From JAJFKB01 sp965230515 (GTDB lineage Bacteria; Pseudomonadota; Gammaproteobacteria; Pseudomonadales; IMCC2047): DNA of 64,000 bases. Numbering within the stretch: the first letter of the stretch is position 1; each line of letters starts with the position of its first letter. A program made the position numbers and the translations under genes. Location: NCBI GenBank assembly GCA_965230515.1, contig OZ246007.1, forward strand, positions 496,001-560,000, read 5' to 3'. This document shows, one piece after another, positions 19,364 to 28,105 of this stretch. The notes below the pieces were generated by a model. The model was not told the DNA's origin. It saw only the letters and a program-made list of their open reading frames with translations, and did not search any database.

Positions 19364-19810
19364 ATGAGTGCAGTGTTTTTTGATCAAATTAACATCGGTG
19401 ACCAATATCAAGCAACACCCTACGAGATACCCGCTGATGAATTACTGGAATTCAACGAAAAGTGGGATCGTTTACCCATTCATCTGGACGAAAAGGCGGC
19501 ACTTGAAGCGGGTCACACAGCTATTATCGGATCTGGCCAGTATACCCTCTGCATCAAACAATACTTCATCAACCAAATGCCCTGGCGCGAAGCAGTGATC
19601 GGTGCTATTGGTTTTGACGAACTACGCTTTCGCAACCCGGTTCATGACGGAGATACCATTTCCATAAACGCCAAATGTATTGACAAAAGGCCCTCTAACA
19701 GCAAACCGGATCGCGGTATCTGTAAATTTGCGGTGGAAATGAACAATCAAAATGACAAGCCTGTACTCACCTATACCGATATTGTGATGATGAAAAAGCA
19801 ACCCGATTAG
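19364..19810 (+). CDS. MaoC-like hotdog-fold protein
   Basis: The product has 148 residues. It has the hotdog pattern of MaoC/acyl hydratase proteins: PIHLDEKAALEAGHTAIIGSGQYTLC, then IGFDELRFRNPVHDGDTISINAKCIDKR and a late VLTYTDIVMMKK. These bind acyl-CoA or acyl-ACP thioesters and hydrate or cleave them. Normal MaoC proteins carry D-x4-H near the first helix, and DEKAALEAGH resembles this. It converges on the aminotransferase gene. Confidence 0.85.
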   Translation: MSAVFFDQINIGDQYQATPYEIPADELLEFNEKWDRLPIHLDEKAALEAGHTAIIGSGQYTLCIKQYFINQMPWREAVIGAIGFDELRFRNPVHDGDTISINAKCIDKRPSNSKPDRGICKFAVEMNNQNDKPVLTYTDIVMMKKQPD

Positions 19811-19845
19811 CGACAATCACCCTCAACAGTAAAATTACTCAATAA

Positions 19846-21570
19846 TTAGTGCAGGCACTCCTGCGGTAGAGTAAACCACCTTAACCGCTCATCGTGATCG
19901 CTGAGCGATAGGGAAAATGTAGGGGTATCAGCCCGGTTTTTCTGTAACTCTGTGAGTGCCATATCAGTAAAACGTTTCAGATCTTCGGGTGGTACCTGGC
20001 GTTGTTTTTTCTGATTGCTCAATAGCGGATCAAAGTTTAAAAAAACCGAAGGAGCCGCTGCATTATCTCCCTGGTACAACCAGGTTCCTGATGCCTGGTA
20101 TTGATAGTAAGGCAGCAGTTTCCAGCCATGTTCAGCTATCATTTTTATTGCATTCACGACATATTCAAAAGTGTCTCGATCAATAAAATAGTTGAAATTG
20201 ACCCTGACCCAACCGGGTTTTAGCAGGTTATTTCCCTTATCGATCTCCTCGGTATACTGTCTGCTTTGCTCAGCACCAATATCCAGCAACAGATGGCCAT
20301 AAGGGCCGGCACAGGAACAGCCGCCTCTTGCCTGTATACCAAACAGGTCATTGAGCAACGCTACCACAAACCCGTAATGAAGATACCGGTCATTGTGCTC
20401 GATCATAAAAGAGATAATCGCCAGCCGGTCAGCATCCCGTGACCCCAGAATACGAATATTGGGAATTTCAGACCAGGCGTTAATGGCCCGCTTCACATAC
20501 TCTCTCTCCCTTTGTTCTATGGTCTCACAACCCACCTGTTGCTGTAGTTTAAACACCAGCCCTGCCCGAATCGACTCAATAATCGCTGGTGTTCCACCCT
20601 CCTCCCGCTGCTCTTGATCAGGAATATACTGATGATCCTGTGGTGTCACAAAATCAACCGTACCACCTCCTGGAACGACCGGCACACGGTTAGTCAGCAA
20701 ATCCCTTTTGACCACTAAAACCCCCGGTGTACCGGGGCCGCCGATGAACTTGTGTGGCGATATAAAGAGAGCATCTATGGCGCCTTCTTCCCCTTGAGGC
20801 CCCTTTCCACAAGCATCAATCGATACATAAGGTGCTGCGGCCGCATAATCCCAGAATGAAAGTGCACCATAACGATGCAGCAACTGAGTAACCTCCTTCA
20901 CTCTGGTTTTAATCCCGGTAACATTGGATGCGGCTGAAAAACTTCCGATCAACAGATTACGATCCTGACAGGATTGCAGTGCATTCTCCAGAAATTGCAT
21001 ATCCAGGTTCCCGCGTTCACACAACGGAATCGTCACCAGCTCCACGATACTCTCACGCCAGGGCAATTCATTGGAGTGGTGCTCATAGGGCCCAATAAAA
21101 ACCACTGGTCGTTGTTTCTTTGGAATACGGTCTGATAATTGGTAGCGCTGATCCAGCTCCGGGGGGATACGAAGGTTAAGAATATCTATCAGTTTAACAA
21201 TTGCGGAAGTCGATCCTGAACCACAGAAAATCAACGCATAGCTTTGATCTGCATTCACGACTTCCTTAATTACCTGGCGTGCCTCCTCCCGAAGAGCTGT
21301 GGTTTTAGCTCCGCTAAAGTTAGCCTCCGTATGAGTGTTCGCATAGTAAGGTAGAACCTCTTTGCCAATACATTCTTCAATAAAGGAAAGTGACCTGCCG
21401 GACGCCGTGTAATCAGCATAGACTAACGGCTTTTCTCCAAATGGGGTACTGAACAAACAACGTTCGCCTACCACGGAAGAGGCAATATTTTTTATAAGTA
21501 AATCCGGCGTTGATCGACGTCGAAATAAACGTTGGTTCAAACGGAAAAATACAGCCTTTAAACGCATCAT
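19846..21570 (-). CDS. Class V aminotransferase-fold (cysteine desulfurase-like) enzyme
   Basis: The product has 574 residues from ATG 21570; a TTG at 21651 would add 27 poorly conserved residues. PLP-enzyme landmarks include DYTASGRSLSFIEECI, IFCGSGSTSAIVKLI, the Lys of ALFISPHKFIGGPGTPGVLVVK, and a late GGCSCAGPYGHLLL resembling the cysteine loop of desulfurases. At about 570 residues it is longer than SufS/IscS (about 400) because of a C-terminal extension. It is divergent from an Lrp-type regulator, a common pairing for amino-acid enzymes. The substrate is not known. Confidence 0.88.
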   Translation of the reverse strand: MMRLKAVFFRLNQRLFRRRSTPDLLIKNIASSVVGERCLFSTPFGEKPLVYADYTASGRSLSFIEECIGKEVLPYYANTHTEANFSGAKTTALREEARQVIKEVVNADQSYALIFCGSGSTSAIVKLIDILNLRIPPELDQRYQLSDRIPKKQRPVVFIGPYEHHSNELPWRESIVELVTIPLCERGNLDMQFLENALQSCQDRNLLIGSFSAASNVTGIKTRVKEVTQLLHRYGALSFWDYAAAAPYVSIDACGKGPQGEEGAIDALFISPHKFIGGPGTPGVLVVKRDLLTNRVPVVPGGGTVDFVTPQDHQYIPDQEQREEGGTPAIIESIRAGLVFKLQQQVGCETIEQREREYVKRAINAWSEIPNIRILGSRDADRLAIISFMIEHNDRYLHYGFVVALLNDLFGIQARGGCSCAGPYGHLLLDIGAEQSRQYTEEIDKGNNLLKPGWVRVNFNYFIDRDTFEYVVNAIKMIAEHGWKLLPYYQYQASGTWLYQGDNAAAPSVFLNFDPLLSNQKKQRQVPPEDLKRFTDMALTELQKNRADTPTFSLSLSDHDERLRWFTLPQECLH

Positions 21571-21751
21571 ATGATCTGCTTCACGGGTAACTGAATTGCT
21601 CGTTAAGTTACCACTGACCAGATGAAATTGTATTTTTAATAATACAGACAAAACGCTATTTAATAGCTTTTAATTCTTTTAAATAAATCTTGTTTAGAAT
21701 ATTATTCTATATTGATCCTGAAAGCAGATTACTATTGGTGGTAAATAGAAT

Positions 21752-22210
21752 ATGGACCGATATGACAAGGCGATTCTGGCCTTACTACAAGAAGATGCCT
21801 GCCGGGCAGTGGGAGAGATCGCTGACCAGATCTCACTATCCAAAACCGCCTGTTGGCATCGGATCCAGAAGCTGGAAAAAAGCGGAGTTATTAAAAGTAG
21901 AATCACTCTTTTGGACCAGGCCAAAGTCAACTTACCCATTACCGCCTTTCTAGCCGTGCGAACCAATGAACATAGCGCAAATTGGCTGGAAAAATTCGCA
22001 CAAGCCGTTAAAAACATACCCGAAATACTTGAAATGCACCGTCTCAGTGGTGACACCGATTACCTGTTAAAGATCGTCGTCAACGACATGGCTGGCTATG
22101 ACCGGATTTACAAGCAACTGATTAACGAAATCAACCTTTACGACGCAAGCTGCAGCTTTGTGATGGAAACGGTCAAGGCCACCACTGTACTGCCTTTAAA
22201 TCACATCTAA
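21752..22210 (+). CDS. Lrp/AsnC family transcriptional regulator
   Basis: The product has 152 residues: an N-terminal HTH (MDRYDKAILALLQEDACRAVGEIADQISLSKTACWHRIQKLEKSGVI) and a C-terminal RAM/Lrp ligand-binding half (FAQAVKNIPEILEMHRLSGDTDYLLKIVVNDMAGYDRIYKQLI). It senses an amino acid in most members. It is divergent from the class V aminotransferase, which is its likely target. It forms dimers or octamers in related proteins. Confidence 0.94.
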   Translation: MDRYDKAILALLQEDACRAVGEIADQISLSKTACWHRIQKLEKSGVIKSRITLLDQAKVNLPITAFLAVRTNEHSANWLEKFAQAVKNIPEILEMHRLSGDTDYLLKIVVNDMAGYDRIYKQLINEINLYDASCSFVMETVKATTVLPLNHI

Positions 22211-22277
22211 ATATACTCGACGATTAAAAGCTGATACTGGGCATATCCCGAAACAGTCAAAAAAACACCTTCTAACC

Positions 22278-22320
22278 GTCTGACGAGTCATTCCCAAAGT
22301 GGGTCAGTCAACTGTCAGAC
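22278..22320. promoter_or_regulatory. Inverted repeat GTCTGAC...GTCAGAC, possible enhancer site
   Basis: Perfect 7-base inverted arms lie at 22278-22284 and 22314-22320, 52 bp upstream of the -24/-12 element that precedes the PEP-CTERM remnant. The position suits an enhancer-binding protein acting with sigma-54. This is inference. Confidence 0.35.
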
Positions 22321-22371
22321 AATTTTACACAAGCCAAACACGCAACCCATAAGTGATTGATTTTATTGGAA

Positions 22372-22386
22372 CGGCATATTTTATGC
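22372..22386 (+). promoter_or_regulatory. Likely sigma-54 (-24/-12) promoter
   Basis: CGGCAT-N5-ATGC keeps the invariant GG and GC dinucleotides exactly 12 bases apart and fits YTGGCAC-N5-TTGC at seven of ten positions. It lies 83 bp before the ATG of the PEP-CTERM remnant. Sigma-54 promoters are known for PEP-CTERM genes in exosortase-bearing bacteria. Confidence 0.5.
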
Positions 22387-22468
22387 GTGCTTAAAAGTAC
22401 TCTATTTTTGTTTTTAGAGCTGCTCTATGCACTGAACTCCCATCATCGTTTAAAAGGAGATCGGTTTT

Positions 22469-22676
22469 ATGAAATTTTTCTATCCTTTAAAACAGGCGTT
22501 TTACACAATGGCAGCACTGGCGGAGTTGTGACAGCACCGACTGGCGCAATTGATACCACCTCAACCATACTTTGCTTACTCCCAAACGAATTCCGGAACC
22601 GTCTACAATCGCGCTGTTTGGGCTGGCTCTACTGGGGCTTGGTTTTACCAAAATAGCCAGAAACACAGCATCTTGA
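22469..22676 (+). pseudogene. Remnant of a PEP-CTERM (exosortase-sorted) protein gene
   Basis: An ATG at 22469 with a strong site (AAAAGGAGAT) starts the signal-peptide-like MKFFYPLKQAFYTMAALAEL and then stops. In another frame, 22593-22673 encode PEPSTIALFGLALLGLGF followed by TKIARNTAS and a stop. This is a complete PEP-CTERM tail: Pro-Glu-Pro, a hydrophobic helix and a basic end. The two ends of such a gene are therefore kept while the middle is lost and the frames do not join. Known PEP-CTERM proteins are sorted by exosortase EpsH; none of that machinery is in this window. Confidence 0.7.
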
Positions 22677-22696
22677 GGAATGCTAAAGGGCAAGTG

Positions 22697-22718
22697 GGCC
22701 ACCTTTTTCAAGGTGGCC
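22697..22718 (+). terminator. Hairpin after the PEP-CTERM remnant
   Basis: The stem GGCCACC/GGTGGCC has an 8-base loop and lies 20 bp after the remnant's stop. No T run follows. It also lies just downstream of the convergent TonB receptor gene. Confidence 0.45.
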
Positions 22719-22762
22719 TATGGTGCCAGATATGCGCCTCATTTAATCACTATTTCAGCTCA

Positions 22763-24664
22763 TCATAAGCGAACTGAAATAGCTAGTCGCGCCTGACGGC
22801 CTGGTGCTGAGAATCCTACCGACTCTTCATAACTACTATTGAGCAGGTTATCGACCAGGAGCTTCAGGCTGACCTTCTCAGTCAAAGCACGCTGAATACT
22901 GACATCGACATCTATATATCCGTCTAAGGATACTTCGCCAGTTGGCACAGACACATCGTAGAATTCACCGTTAACGTTACCGCGTACGGAGACCAGCCAG
23001 GCTTCCGAGGGAACCCACAACAATGTCAGATTACCTTTCCATTCCGGGCGACGTTCAAGCTTGGTGCCATCGCTAACGTCAGTATCCAGATATCCAATAT
23101 TGCTGCTAAGACTGAGTTCGTCATTTAAGCGGACTTGAATTGTTACGTCTATTCCTTTGGCTGTAGCACTGGAACGGTTTACGTGAGAAAAGATGTCTGA
23201 ATCAAAATCCACAAGATTTTTAAACTTATTGGAATACAAACGCAGTGATAATGCACCCTTTTCATTAGCAAAAGGTTGTTCAATGTTAATCGAATAACTC
23301 TCACTCTCTTCGGGATCCAAATCAAGGTTTCCGGTTAACGGATGTCCTAGCGCAAACAGACTGGGTAATTTAAACCCTTCTGCGTACATGAAAGAAGCTG
23401 AGGTATTGGTGTTAGGAAAATTAATGTTGATCGCAAAGCGGCCATTAGTCGAGGTAATCTCTTCTGCATCATCGTGCCGCAGGCTGGCAACAAGCGCGAC
23501 ATCTTCGCTAATGCTAAACGCAGCCTCTCCAAACAAAGCGGTCGTATCGCGGTTCCGTGAAAAATTCGCCGGGAGTGGAAAACCGAAATCAATCAAACTT
23601 TTGATCTCTCCTTCCTCGCGAATCACTTCCCCACCAAAACCTATTGTTAGTGCATCTGACAGATAGAGACTATTCGAAAGTGTGACATTGGCACGATCAT
23701 ACTGACTATCTGTAATAATCGATGGCACACCGGATAAAACCCCTGGTGCGATTCCCGGGCTATCATTTTCCTCTTCATAACGTGACCAGCCCATCGCCAA
23801 CTTTGCATCCCAATTAGATAACGGTGACCACTCCACTCTGCCACCCGCTATGATCTGGTCAAAATCACGATCCTCTACTTCCCGGACCAGGGCTAATTGA
23901 TCACCACCGCTAGCATAGGGAAAGGATGTCGCACTTGCATCTGAAATGAAAACATTAAATGCCCAGCTCAAATCATTAGAAGAGGTTTGAATATTGTTCA
24001 GCTTTAACGCTAATTGCTGTCGTTCGATGCTATCACCATCAACCTCACTGCTACCTTGCCGGGTAACAGCCGCTGCACTTGCATAGATCGAATCAGTGAT
24101 AGCTCCGGTCACATGAAAGGCTCCTGCCCTGGAATCATTTGTACCGATTTCAGCTGTGATTGTCCCTCCTGATGCCGCAGCACTCTTGGTCGTCACACTA
24201 ATGGTCCCACCTAATGCATCCGATCCGTATACAGCGGAGTAACTGCCAGAATAAACATCTATACGCTCTATCATAAGTGGATCAAGACCGGCAAAGTCAT
24301 AACCACCTCCCCTGGAGTTGGTAGGGTCATCCACTTTAACTCCATCGATCATAACAACGGTAAAATTGGGGTCACCACCTCGGATGGAGATAAAAGTGAG
24401 CCCCCCTTCACCACCTTGCTGCGCTACGTCGACCCCGGGAAACCCTCTCAGCAAATCGATCACAGTGGCTGGCTGCAACAGCGCTATTTTTTCTGCGGTT
24501 AGCGAGTCCTTGGGGATACTCTCAAATACTGACTCATCATCGATAATCGTTCCTGTAACCAGTAATTCTGAAACGGAATGATCAGTCTCAGTCGGTTGAG
24601 CAACTGTTTGATTCGCCCACATGCACAGGCTTAAAGGTAAAACAAAACTAAATTTCTTAAACAA
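22763..24664 (-). CDS. TonB-dependent receptor, BtuB/siderophore-like
   Basis: The product has 633 residues, shorter than the other two receptors here. It has a signal peptide (to about residue 22), a TonB box region DHSVSELLVTGTIIDDES, a plug (DLLRGFPGVDVAQQGGEGGLTFISIRGGDPNFTVVMIDGVKVDDP, VYSGSYSAVYGSDALGGTISVTTK) and a barrel ending ARLAISVRL. Size and plug style are those of BtuB-like cobalamin or catecholate siderophore receptors, but the ligand is not certain. The gene starts 39 bp after the nitrilase-family gene on the same strand, so it is probably part of that operon. Confidence 0.9.
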   Translation of the reverse strand: MFKKFSFVLPLSLCMWANQTVAQPTETDHSVSELLVTGTIIDDESVFESIPKDSLTAEKIALLQPATVIDLLRGFPGVDVAQQGGEGGLTFISIRGGDPNFTVVMIDGVKVDDPTNSRGGGYDFAGLDPLMIERIDVYSGSYSAVYGSDALGGTISVTTKSAAASGGTITAEIGTNDSRAGAFHVTGAITDSIYASAAAVTRQGSSEVDGDSIERQQLALKLNNIQTSSNDLSWAFNVFISDASATSFPYASGGDQLALVREVEDRDFDQIIAGGRVEWSPLSNWDAKLAMGWSRYEEENDSPGIAPGVLSGVPSIITDSQYDRANVTLSNSLYLSDALTIGFGGEVIREEGEIKSLIDFGFPLPANFSRNRDTTALFGEAAFSISEDVALVASLRHDDAEEITSTNGRFAININFPNTNTSASFMYAEGFKLPSLFALGHPLTGNLDLDPEESESYSINIEQPFANEKGALSLRLYSNKFKNLVDFDSDIFSHVNRSSATAKGIDVTIQVRLNDELSLSSNIGYLDTDVSDGTKLERRPEWKGNLTLLWVPSEAWLVSVRGNVNGEFYDVSVPTGEVSLDGYIDVDVSIQRALTEKVSLKLLVDNLLNSSYEESVGFSAPGRQARLAISVRL

Positions 24665-24703
24665 CGCCTAAAACTCCTTCAGTCTCATGTAATTAAGTAG
24701 GGA

Positions 24704-25909
24704 CTAATCCCAGTTACCCCACATCTGCTTCTTGATTTCTTCCCAGGAAGGTCCCTCTTCACCATCTCCGGGACCTGGAATAAACCGCGCCCCTTCATGC
24801 TTAATATATGGCCTCGTCCAGGTACCTCTCTCGTAGAGGCGCTCCATATTGGCGCGATAGATATCGTCCACCTCTTCATGCCCCAACGGCTCCTGATCCA
24901 TCCACAAATTTTTCGGATGAATCGGTTCTTCATACATCCGCTTGAACAACTCCGTCCGCAAATCCTTCATCCAGTTGCTGTTCAGGTTCATCGCCCTGAA
25001 TTGGCGTAGCGCTTCAATATCGATAGTCGCGGCAATGATGGTGTTATTAGTAGACCCACTGTACGCCATAATATTTCCACGATAATCTACAATATGCGAG
25101 TTACCGCCGGCGATATCCACCGGGTGTTTGGAGGTAGAGGATACGTATACCGGACCCGCGTTTGGACACAGCATATAAACGGAATTAAACTCGGCATGGC
25201 CACGATTCTGTATCATCCAGGTTCCACCACCGGGATAGCCCGAATTGGTCATCGGCGCTGCCTCACTCGGACGGTAAACCACCTCAGCTCCGTTAAAAGC
25301 ACAGGCTCTTACCGCTTCCGGATATTCACCATCACTGCAACAGATGGTTGCAATGTTGCCGATATCGTCTGTCCTTAAAACCGGATAGAAAGCATCGATG
25401 CCATCACCAAACAATTCTACCCAACGGTCGTAAACATCATGCGGCATACAGGATCGTTCGCGGCACCAGATGTGGTTTTTTGCCGCCTTGTGCACCACTT
25501 CTCCGTTTGGACCAATAATAAACAGCGTATTAAAAAAGCGATTATCCATCACCTCTGGCCAGCGCGCCTTACATTGAACGATGATGTAGGTTTGATAGTG
25601 CTTTGCCAGACGCCCCAGCCACTCAGTCTCCTCTCCGGGAATATCGATAAACAGTTCTTTGGCTGCCAATGTATGGGGCAAATCAAATATCTCATCGGTA
25701 AAGCCCGTTAAAGCGCCCTCCGCCAGACAAATCACCTTAATCGGCATATTGATGGAAACCATGGAAATCGCTGCATGAATTGATTCTTCGATGATTTCCA
25801 GGTTATGACGTATATGCTTACGCTCGGCAACGCCATATATCGGCGTTGATAAACCAACGGCCAGATAGGGCGCAACGGGTTTGGAATTTTCTGATTCTGT
25901 CATCGACAA
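24704..25909 (-). CDS. Nitrilase-superfamily amidase (AmiE/formamidase-like)
   Basis: The product has 401 residues. The catalytic Glu-Lys-Cys triad is visible: Glu64 in LAEGALTGF, Lys144 in HKAAKNHIWC, Cys191 in CCSDGEYPEAVR. The last motif closely matches the aliphatic amidase pattern C-x-D-G-x-Y-P-E. The enzyme hydrolyses a carboxamide, or perhaps a nitrile or carbamate, to acid and ammonia. It is longer than AmiE (about 345 residues), with an extended C-terminus (EEPIHPKNLWMDQEPLG). It precedes a TonB receptor gene by 39 bp. Confidence 0.88.
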   Translation of the reverse strand: MSMTESENSKPVAPYLAVGLSTPIYGVAERKHIRHNLEIIEESIHAAISMVSINMPIKVICLAEGALTGFTDEIFDLPHTLAAKELFIDIPGEETEWLGRLAKHYQTYIIVQCKARWPEVMDNRFFNTLFIIGPNGEVVHKAAKNHIWCRERSCMPHDVYDRWVELFGDGIDAFYPVLRTDDIGNIATICCSDGEYPEAVRACAFNGAEVVYRPSEAAPMTNSGYPGGGTWMIQNRGHAEFNSVYMLCPNAGPVYVSSTSKHPVDIAGGNSHIVDYRGNIMAYSGSTNNTIIAATIDIEALRQFRAMNLNSNWMKDLRTELFKRMYEEPIHPKNLWMDQEPLGHEEVDDIYRANMERLYERGTWTRPYIKHEGARFIPGPGDGEEGPSWEEIKKQMWGNWD

Positions 25910-26031
25910 TTCTCCAATATCAAAGTTAAAACTACCAGCTTTCGGTGTTACTCAAACCAACCAAATGGTTAATAGGTAAAGCGATCGAAAACCGCCATAT
26001 TGAGACTAAATCCAACAGACAAAAACGCTCT

Positions 26032-26043
26032 GACTGTTCAGTC
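26032..26043. promoter_or_regulatory. Short palindrome before the amidase gene
   Basis: GACTG-TT-CAGTC lies in the 181-bp gap between sdaA (end 26091) and the nitrilase-family gene (start 25909). A second one, AACCA-AA-TGGTT, is at 25959-25970. These could be operators; support is only the symmetry. Confidence 0.25.
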
Positions 26044-26090
26044 TATTACATTACTGCCACTACTTGCTCTAATTACAAACCATGCCAAGG

Positions 26091-27491
26091 TTAGCACTCA
26101 ATAATATTCACAGGTACTTCAATAACATTTAGCGCAAGACCTCCCCTGGCTGTTTCCTTGTACTTATCCTGCATATCTCGTCCGGTATCACGCATCGTTT
26201 TAATAACCTTATCCAACGAAACAAAATGTGACCCGTCACCACGCATTGCCATACGCGCTGCATGAATAGCTTTTACTGAGGCCATCGCATTGCGTTCTAT
26301 GCAAGGCACTTGAACCAGTCCACCTACAGGATCACAGGTCAGGCCAAGATTATGCTCCATTGCAATTTCCGCCGCATTTTCCACCTGTGCGGGTGTGCCG
26401 CCAAGGACCTCTGTTAGCGCACCTGCTGCCATCGAGCACGCCGAACCTACCTCACCCTGACACCCAACCTCCGCACCGCTAATGGAGGCATTTTCCTTAT
26501 ACAGGATCCCGATAGCTGCTGCCGTGAGCAGAAATTGTAAAACTCCATCCAGGTTTGCGCCGGGCGTAAATCGCATATAGTAATGCAGCACAGCAGGGAT
26601 AATTCCGGCTGCACCGTTGGTAGGCGCGGTCACAACCCGCCCACCGGCCGCATTTTCTTCATTAACAGCCAACGCATAAAGTGTGACCCAGTCAATCACG
26701 CTTAAAGGGTCTGCCAGCGCTGCTTCCGGTTTGCTCAGCAACTGCTGGTGCAACTGATGCGCTCTGCGCTTAACTTTTAACCCGCCCGGCAGCTCGCCTT
26801 CATTATGCATCCCGTTGTTTACGGATTCCTGCATAACGCGCCAAATGGCAAGCAGGCCTTTCTCCGTTTCTTCCTTGCTACGCCAGGACTTTTCATTTTC
26901 CCGCATTAACTGCGAGATACTGTAATTGTGTTTTTTACATAATGCCAACAATTCAGCCCCGGTCTGAAACGGGTAAGCCAACCGTCGGGTGTCATCAATA
27001 ATACAGTCTTCATTAGCGGCTTTTTCATCAACAACAAACCCGCCTCCCACCGAATAATAGATTTTGACCGCAATTTCGGTGCCTTTCTTGTCATAGGCTG
27101 TGTATCTCATCCCGTTGGCATGAAAAGGTAAAACCTCGAGACGATGTAACAGTAAATCCTCTTTATCTGAAAATGAAATTTCATGTTTACCTAACAACGA
27201 CAATCGGCCCGATTCTCTAATCTCAGCAATACGCGGCTGAATAGTATCGATATCCACGGCCTCCGGGTTCTCCCCCTCCAACCCAAGCAATACCGCTTTA
27301 GGGGTTCCATGTCCCTTTCCAGTCGCGCCTAACGACCCGAACATTTCCGATTTGACCCTTGCGGTTTTAGATAACAAGCCGCTTTCAGCCAGTCCCAAAA
27401 CGAACTGTTTGGCGGCCCGCATCGGTCCCACCGTGTGCGAACTCGATGGTCCAATACCTATCTTAAACAAATCAAATACACTAACCGACAT
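26091..27491 (-). CDS. sdaA: L-serine ammonia-lyase (iron-sulfur, single chain)
   Basis: The product has 466 residues from the family's usual start MSVSVFDLFKIGIGPSSSHTVGPMRA at 27491. An ATG 6 bp upstream is possible. It converts L-serine to pyruvate and ammonia with an oxygen-labile 4Fe-4S cluster. Visible motifs include GPSSSHT, GCQGEVGSACSMAAGA and CDPVGGLVQVPCIERNA, which carry cluster cysteines. It is cytoplasmic. The closest-fitting type is the single-polypeptide SdaA/SdaB enzyme. It is followed by the nitrilase-family gene, but the gap of 180 bp suggests its own transcript. Confidence 0.95.
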   Translation of the reverse strand: MSVSVFDLFKIGIGPSSSHTVGPMRAAKQFVLGLAESGLLSKTARVKSEMFGSLGATGKGHGTPKAVLLGLEGENPEAVDIDTIQPRIAEIRESGRLSLLGKHEISFSDKEDLLLHRLEVLPFHANGMRYTAYDKKGTEIAVKIYYSVGGGFVVDEKAANEDCIIDDTRRLAYPFQTGAELLALCKKHNYSISQLMRENEKSWRSKEETEKGLLAIWRVMQESVNNGMHNEGELPGGLKVKRRAHQLHQQLLSKPEAALADPLSVIDWVTLYALAVNEENAAGGRVVTAPTNGAAGIIPAVLHYYMRFTPGANLDGVLQFLLTAAAIGILYKENASISGAEVGCQGEVGSACSMAAGALTEVLGGTPAQVENAAEIAMEHNLGLTCDPVGGLVQVPCIERNAMASVKAIHAARMAMRGDGSHFVSLDKVIKTMRDTGRDMQDKYKETARGGLALNVIEVPVNIIEC

Positions 27492-27497
27492 CTGCAC

Positions 27498-28105
27498 CTG
27501 GCCTGTTCAAAAAATCTGTCATTGGTGATTTTCCCTATAGATCAATAATAGAGAGCATCATAACCGCACCAAAATCATAAGATAAATTAATAGTATTTAT
27601 TTATTCATTAACTTTACAAATAAATGGAATTACACCTAAAAGTCCAACCGCTGATTTAGTTCAATATCGTCAGCAACCTTTTCACTATCACATCGACACA
27701 AAAATATCTGTTCGTTTTACTGTCAAAAGCACCCATGAGCTACCCTTGGATAAAGCCTTTTTGCGCCAACAATGCATTTGTTTTATTAATACATCAATTT
27801 GCATTATTAATTTATCTTATTCAGATAATGCGGTTATTATGCATCACCAGATTACCTGACACGGCGACAATAAGTTGTCACCAAAGAATTTGTCTGTTCG
27901 GAACAACCGATAGACAAACAACTCGAATACCTTATTGGTTATTCGGGTCAATACTCCCTCCGGTGGATTGTGTTGCATTGCAACCAATCCACCATTTTTT
28001 TGCTCAAACGTATCCCAACCCAAAAATAATCTATGCACCAGCTTATCGATAATAAAACTATCGATCCGGACATGCTGCCGCGCATGACTTAACAAAATTG
28101 ACCAA
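27498..28105. other. Gene-poor gap before sdaA, with a possible gene fragment
   Basis: About 600 bp. Promoter sequences for sdaA should be in 27500-27600, which is very A/T-rich. A minus-strand frame at 27844-28095 encodes a protein-like stretch (LFLGWDTFEQKNGGLVAMQHNPPEGVLTRITNKVFELFVYRLFRTDKFFGDN) but has only a TTG start with no ribosome site and a short, unnatural end. It follows the SDR stop by 10 bp. It may be the tail of a decayed gene; the family is not recognised. Confidence 0.3.

Noticed and set aside
22357..22656. Open frame of 99 codons over the PEP-CTERM region
   Set aside because: It reads across the promoter and the remnant in the wrong frame; the PEP-CTERM tail in the other frame explains the DNA better.
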